NCBI GenBank assembly: GCA_036771375.1
Contig: DAIPHL010000131.1
Span: 1 to 6,031 of the forward strand
From: DAIPHL01 sp036771375
GTDB taxonomy: Bacteria; Synergistota; Synergistia; Synergistales; Synergistaceae
Length of the DNA stretch: 6,031 nt
Direction of reading: 5' to 3'
The notes under the pieces were generated by a model. The model saw only the letters and a program-made list of their open reading frames with translations, did not search any database and was not told where the DNA came from. Numbering within the stretch: the first letter of the stretch is position 1; every line of letters begins with the position of its first letter. Of the stretch, positions 5,023-6,031 are shown in pieces. The position numbers and the translations under genes were made by a program.

Positions 5023-6031
5023 GTGCCTCTAACGGTTCAAGGGATAATCGACCAATTGGGATTTGAAGATTTTTGGGTGTGTGGCGGAAAAAACGGTTTA
5101 AAGACCCGAGAGGTTAAAACCGTCTGTGTGGTTGATACAATCGATATTGACGGTTGGGTCTCCGGGGGCGAATTTTTACTGTCGTCCGGATTTATTTTTA
5201 AAGACAATCCAGAAGAACTGGGAAACTTGATAGAAACCGCTCACAGGTACGGAGCCGCTGCACTTGGCGTTAAAGTCGGCAGATACATCGAAAGAATTCC
5301 CAACGATGTAATCAAGATCGCCGACTTACTCTCCTTTCCTTTGATCGCCACGCCATATCACTATGCACATACCGAAATAATCAATCCCGTCATGTCGGTT
5401 ATCGAAGATATCCGTAAAAAAAATGACGTGATCTCCGCAAATATCCGAAATCAATTCTTTGAAATTCTACTCACAGGAGGATCTATTTCGCAAATATTGG
5501 AAGTATTGTCATCACACATAGGCAGAGAGAGTTTTTTCATTGATTCCTTCACCGGAGAGCGCACGAGGTCCGGAAATCTATCGTCTTTAAAAAGTCTCAT
5601 AGAGGAGACTCCCTTATCGTCTATCACATCACGATTCCCCTTCGAAAAGATAGAATTGAACGGCAAAACCCGCGGCTATCTTTTTTGGGAGAAAAACGTC
5701 TCGGAAGAAAAATCCATCGTAGCGATTCTGGAGGCGAAAAGAACGCTTCAGTTGTATCTTGCATGGATGTCCGAAAAATGGAAGATCGAGCAGGGACGTG
5801 ATGCTCAATACATACAGGACATACTTTACAAAAGGTTTCGGCACGACTCCGAAATATCAAACAGAGGAAAAGCGCTGGGCTGGAGCTTCGAGGGGCGACA
5901 GGCCGTCGTTATACTAGGAACGGCGGAGCCCAATTTAATTCGGATCGAACCGCGAGAACCATGTTTGAGAGCGTTTGAAATTTTTAGATCTCTCTTACAT
6001 GAAATTCAGGAGAACATCCCTCACGCCGACC
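5023..6031 (+). CDS. PucR-family transcriptional regulator, 3' truncated
   Basis: The frame is open from the GTG at 5023 to the right edge, giving 336 residues without a stop. Residues 1-125 match the PucR N-terminal ligand-sensing domain (purine catabolism regulator-like, PF07905): an opening PLTVQGII, VKTVCVVDTIDIDGWVSGGE (31-50), LLSSGF, then AALGVKVGRYIERIPNDVI (79-97) and FPLIATP. A linker region follows. About residues 264-299, ending in RGKALGWSFEGRQAVVILG, resemble the start of the CdaR/GGDEF-like domain that precedes the C-terminal helix-turn-helix in this family. That DNA-binding part would lie beyond the window. Known PucR-type proteins respond to nitrogen compounds such as purine-degradation intermediates or amino acids, mostly as activators. 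The divergent orientation to the transporter and NicX-like operon suggests it controls that operon. The family call is firm; the ligand and target are inference. It has lower GC than the ArnD-like gene. Confidence 0.87.
   Translation, partial: MPLTVQGIIDQLGFEDFWVCGGKNGLKTREVKTVCVVDTIDIDGWVSGGEFLLSSGFIFKDNPEELGNLIETAHRYGAAALGVKVGRYIERIPNDVIKIADLLSFPLIATPYHYAHTEIINPVMSVIEDIRKKNDVISANIRNQFFEILLTGGSISQILEVLSSHIGRESFFIDSFTGERTRSGNLSSLKSLIEETPLSSITSRFPFEKIELNGKTRGYLFWEKNVSEEKSIVAILEAKRTLQLYLAWMSEKWKIEQGRDAQYIQDILYKRFRHDSEISNRGKALGWSFEGRQAVVILGTAEPNLIRIEPREPCLRAFEIFRSLLHEIQENIPHAD

Noticed and set aside
1..6031. CRISPR arrays, insertion sequences, tRNA or rRNA genes
   Set aside because: No regularly spaced repeats, transposase motifs, tRNA-like cloverleaf or rRNA stretches were seen on either strand.

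Overview
The window is bacterial, compact and coding on both strands. It holds two genes cut by the window edges and a complete three-gene operon between them. Coding GC is moderate, there are several GTG/TTG starts, and Shine-Dalgarno sites are G-rich and purine-rich. The gene set is an OPT transporter, COG2309-type metallo-aminopeptidase/NicX-like proteins and a PucR-family regulator. This suits an amino-acid- or peptide-fermenting anaerobe such as a member of the Synergistota or a clostridium. That placement is inference from gene content, not from a marker gene.

Layout. (1) Bases 2-688, plus strand: the 3' part of an ArnD-like polysaccharide/lipid deacetylase of the NodB fold, cut at the left edge. 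(2) Bases 672-2315, minus strand: an OPT-superfamily membrane transporter. Its 3' end overlaps the deacetylase gene tail to tail by 17 bp. A 15-bp-stem hairpin downstream of its stop lies inside the deacetylase coding region. (3) Bases 2435-3499 and 3566-4630, minus strand: two tandem paralogous metalloproteins. Each is 354 residues and they are about 64% identical without gaps. Both keep a His...His-x-Asp set like that of 2,5-dihydroxypyridine dioxygenase NicX and the related M29 aminopeptidases. (4) Bases 4631-5022: an AT-rich divergent intergenic region with candidate regulatory repeats. (5) Bases 5023 to the right edge, plus strand: the N-terminal 336 residues of a PucR-family transcriptional regulator, cut before its DNA-binding domain.

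How the genes may work together (inference). The minus-strand genes run in the order paralog A, paralog B, OPT transporter, with short gaps, and so look like one operon. The divergent PucR-type regulator is its likely controller. The simplest reading is an inducible uptake-and-breakdown module: the OPT protein imports a small peptide or peptide-like nitrogen compound, and the two cytoplasmic metalloenzymes cleave it. The substrate cannot be read from sequence. The ArnD-like gene belongs to a different, envelope-related function and is only a convergent neighbour.
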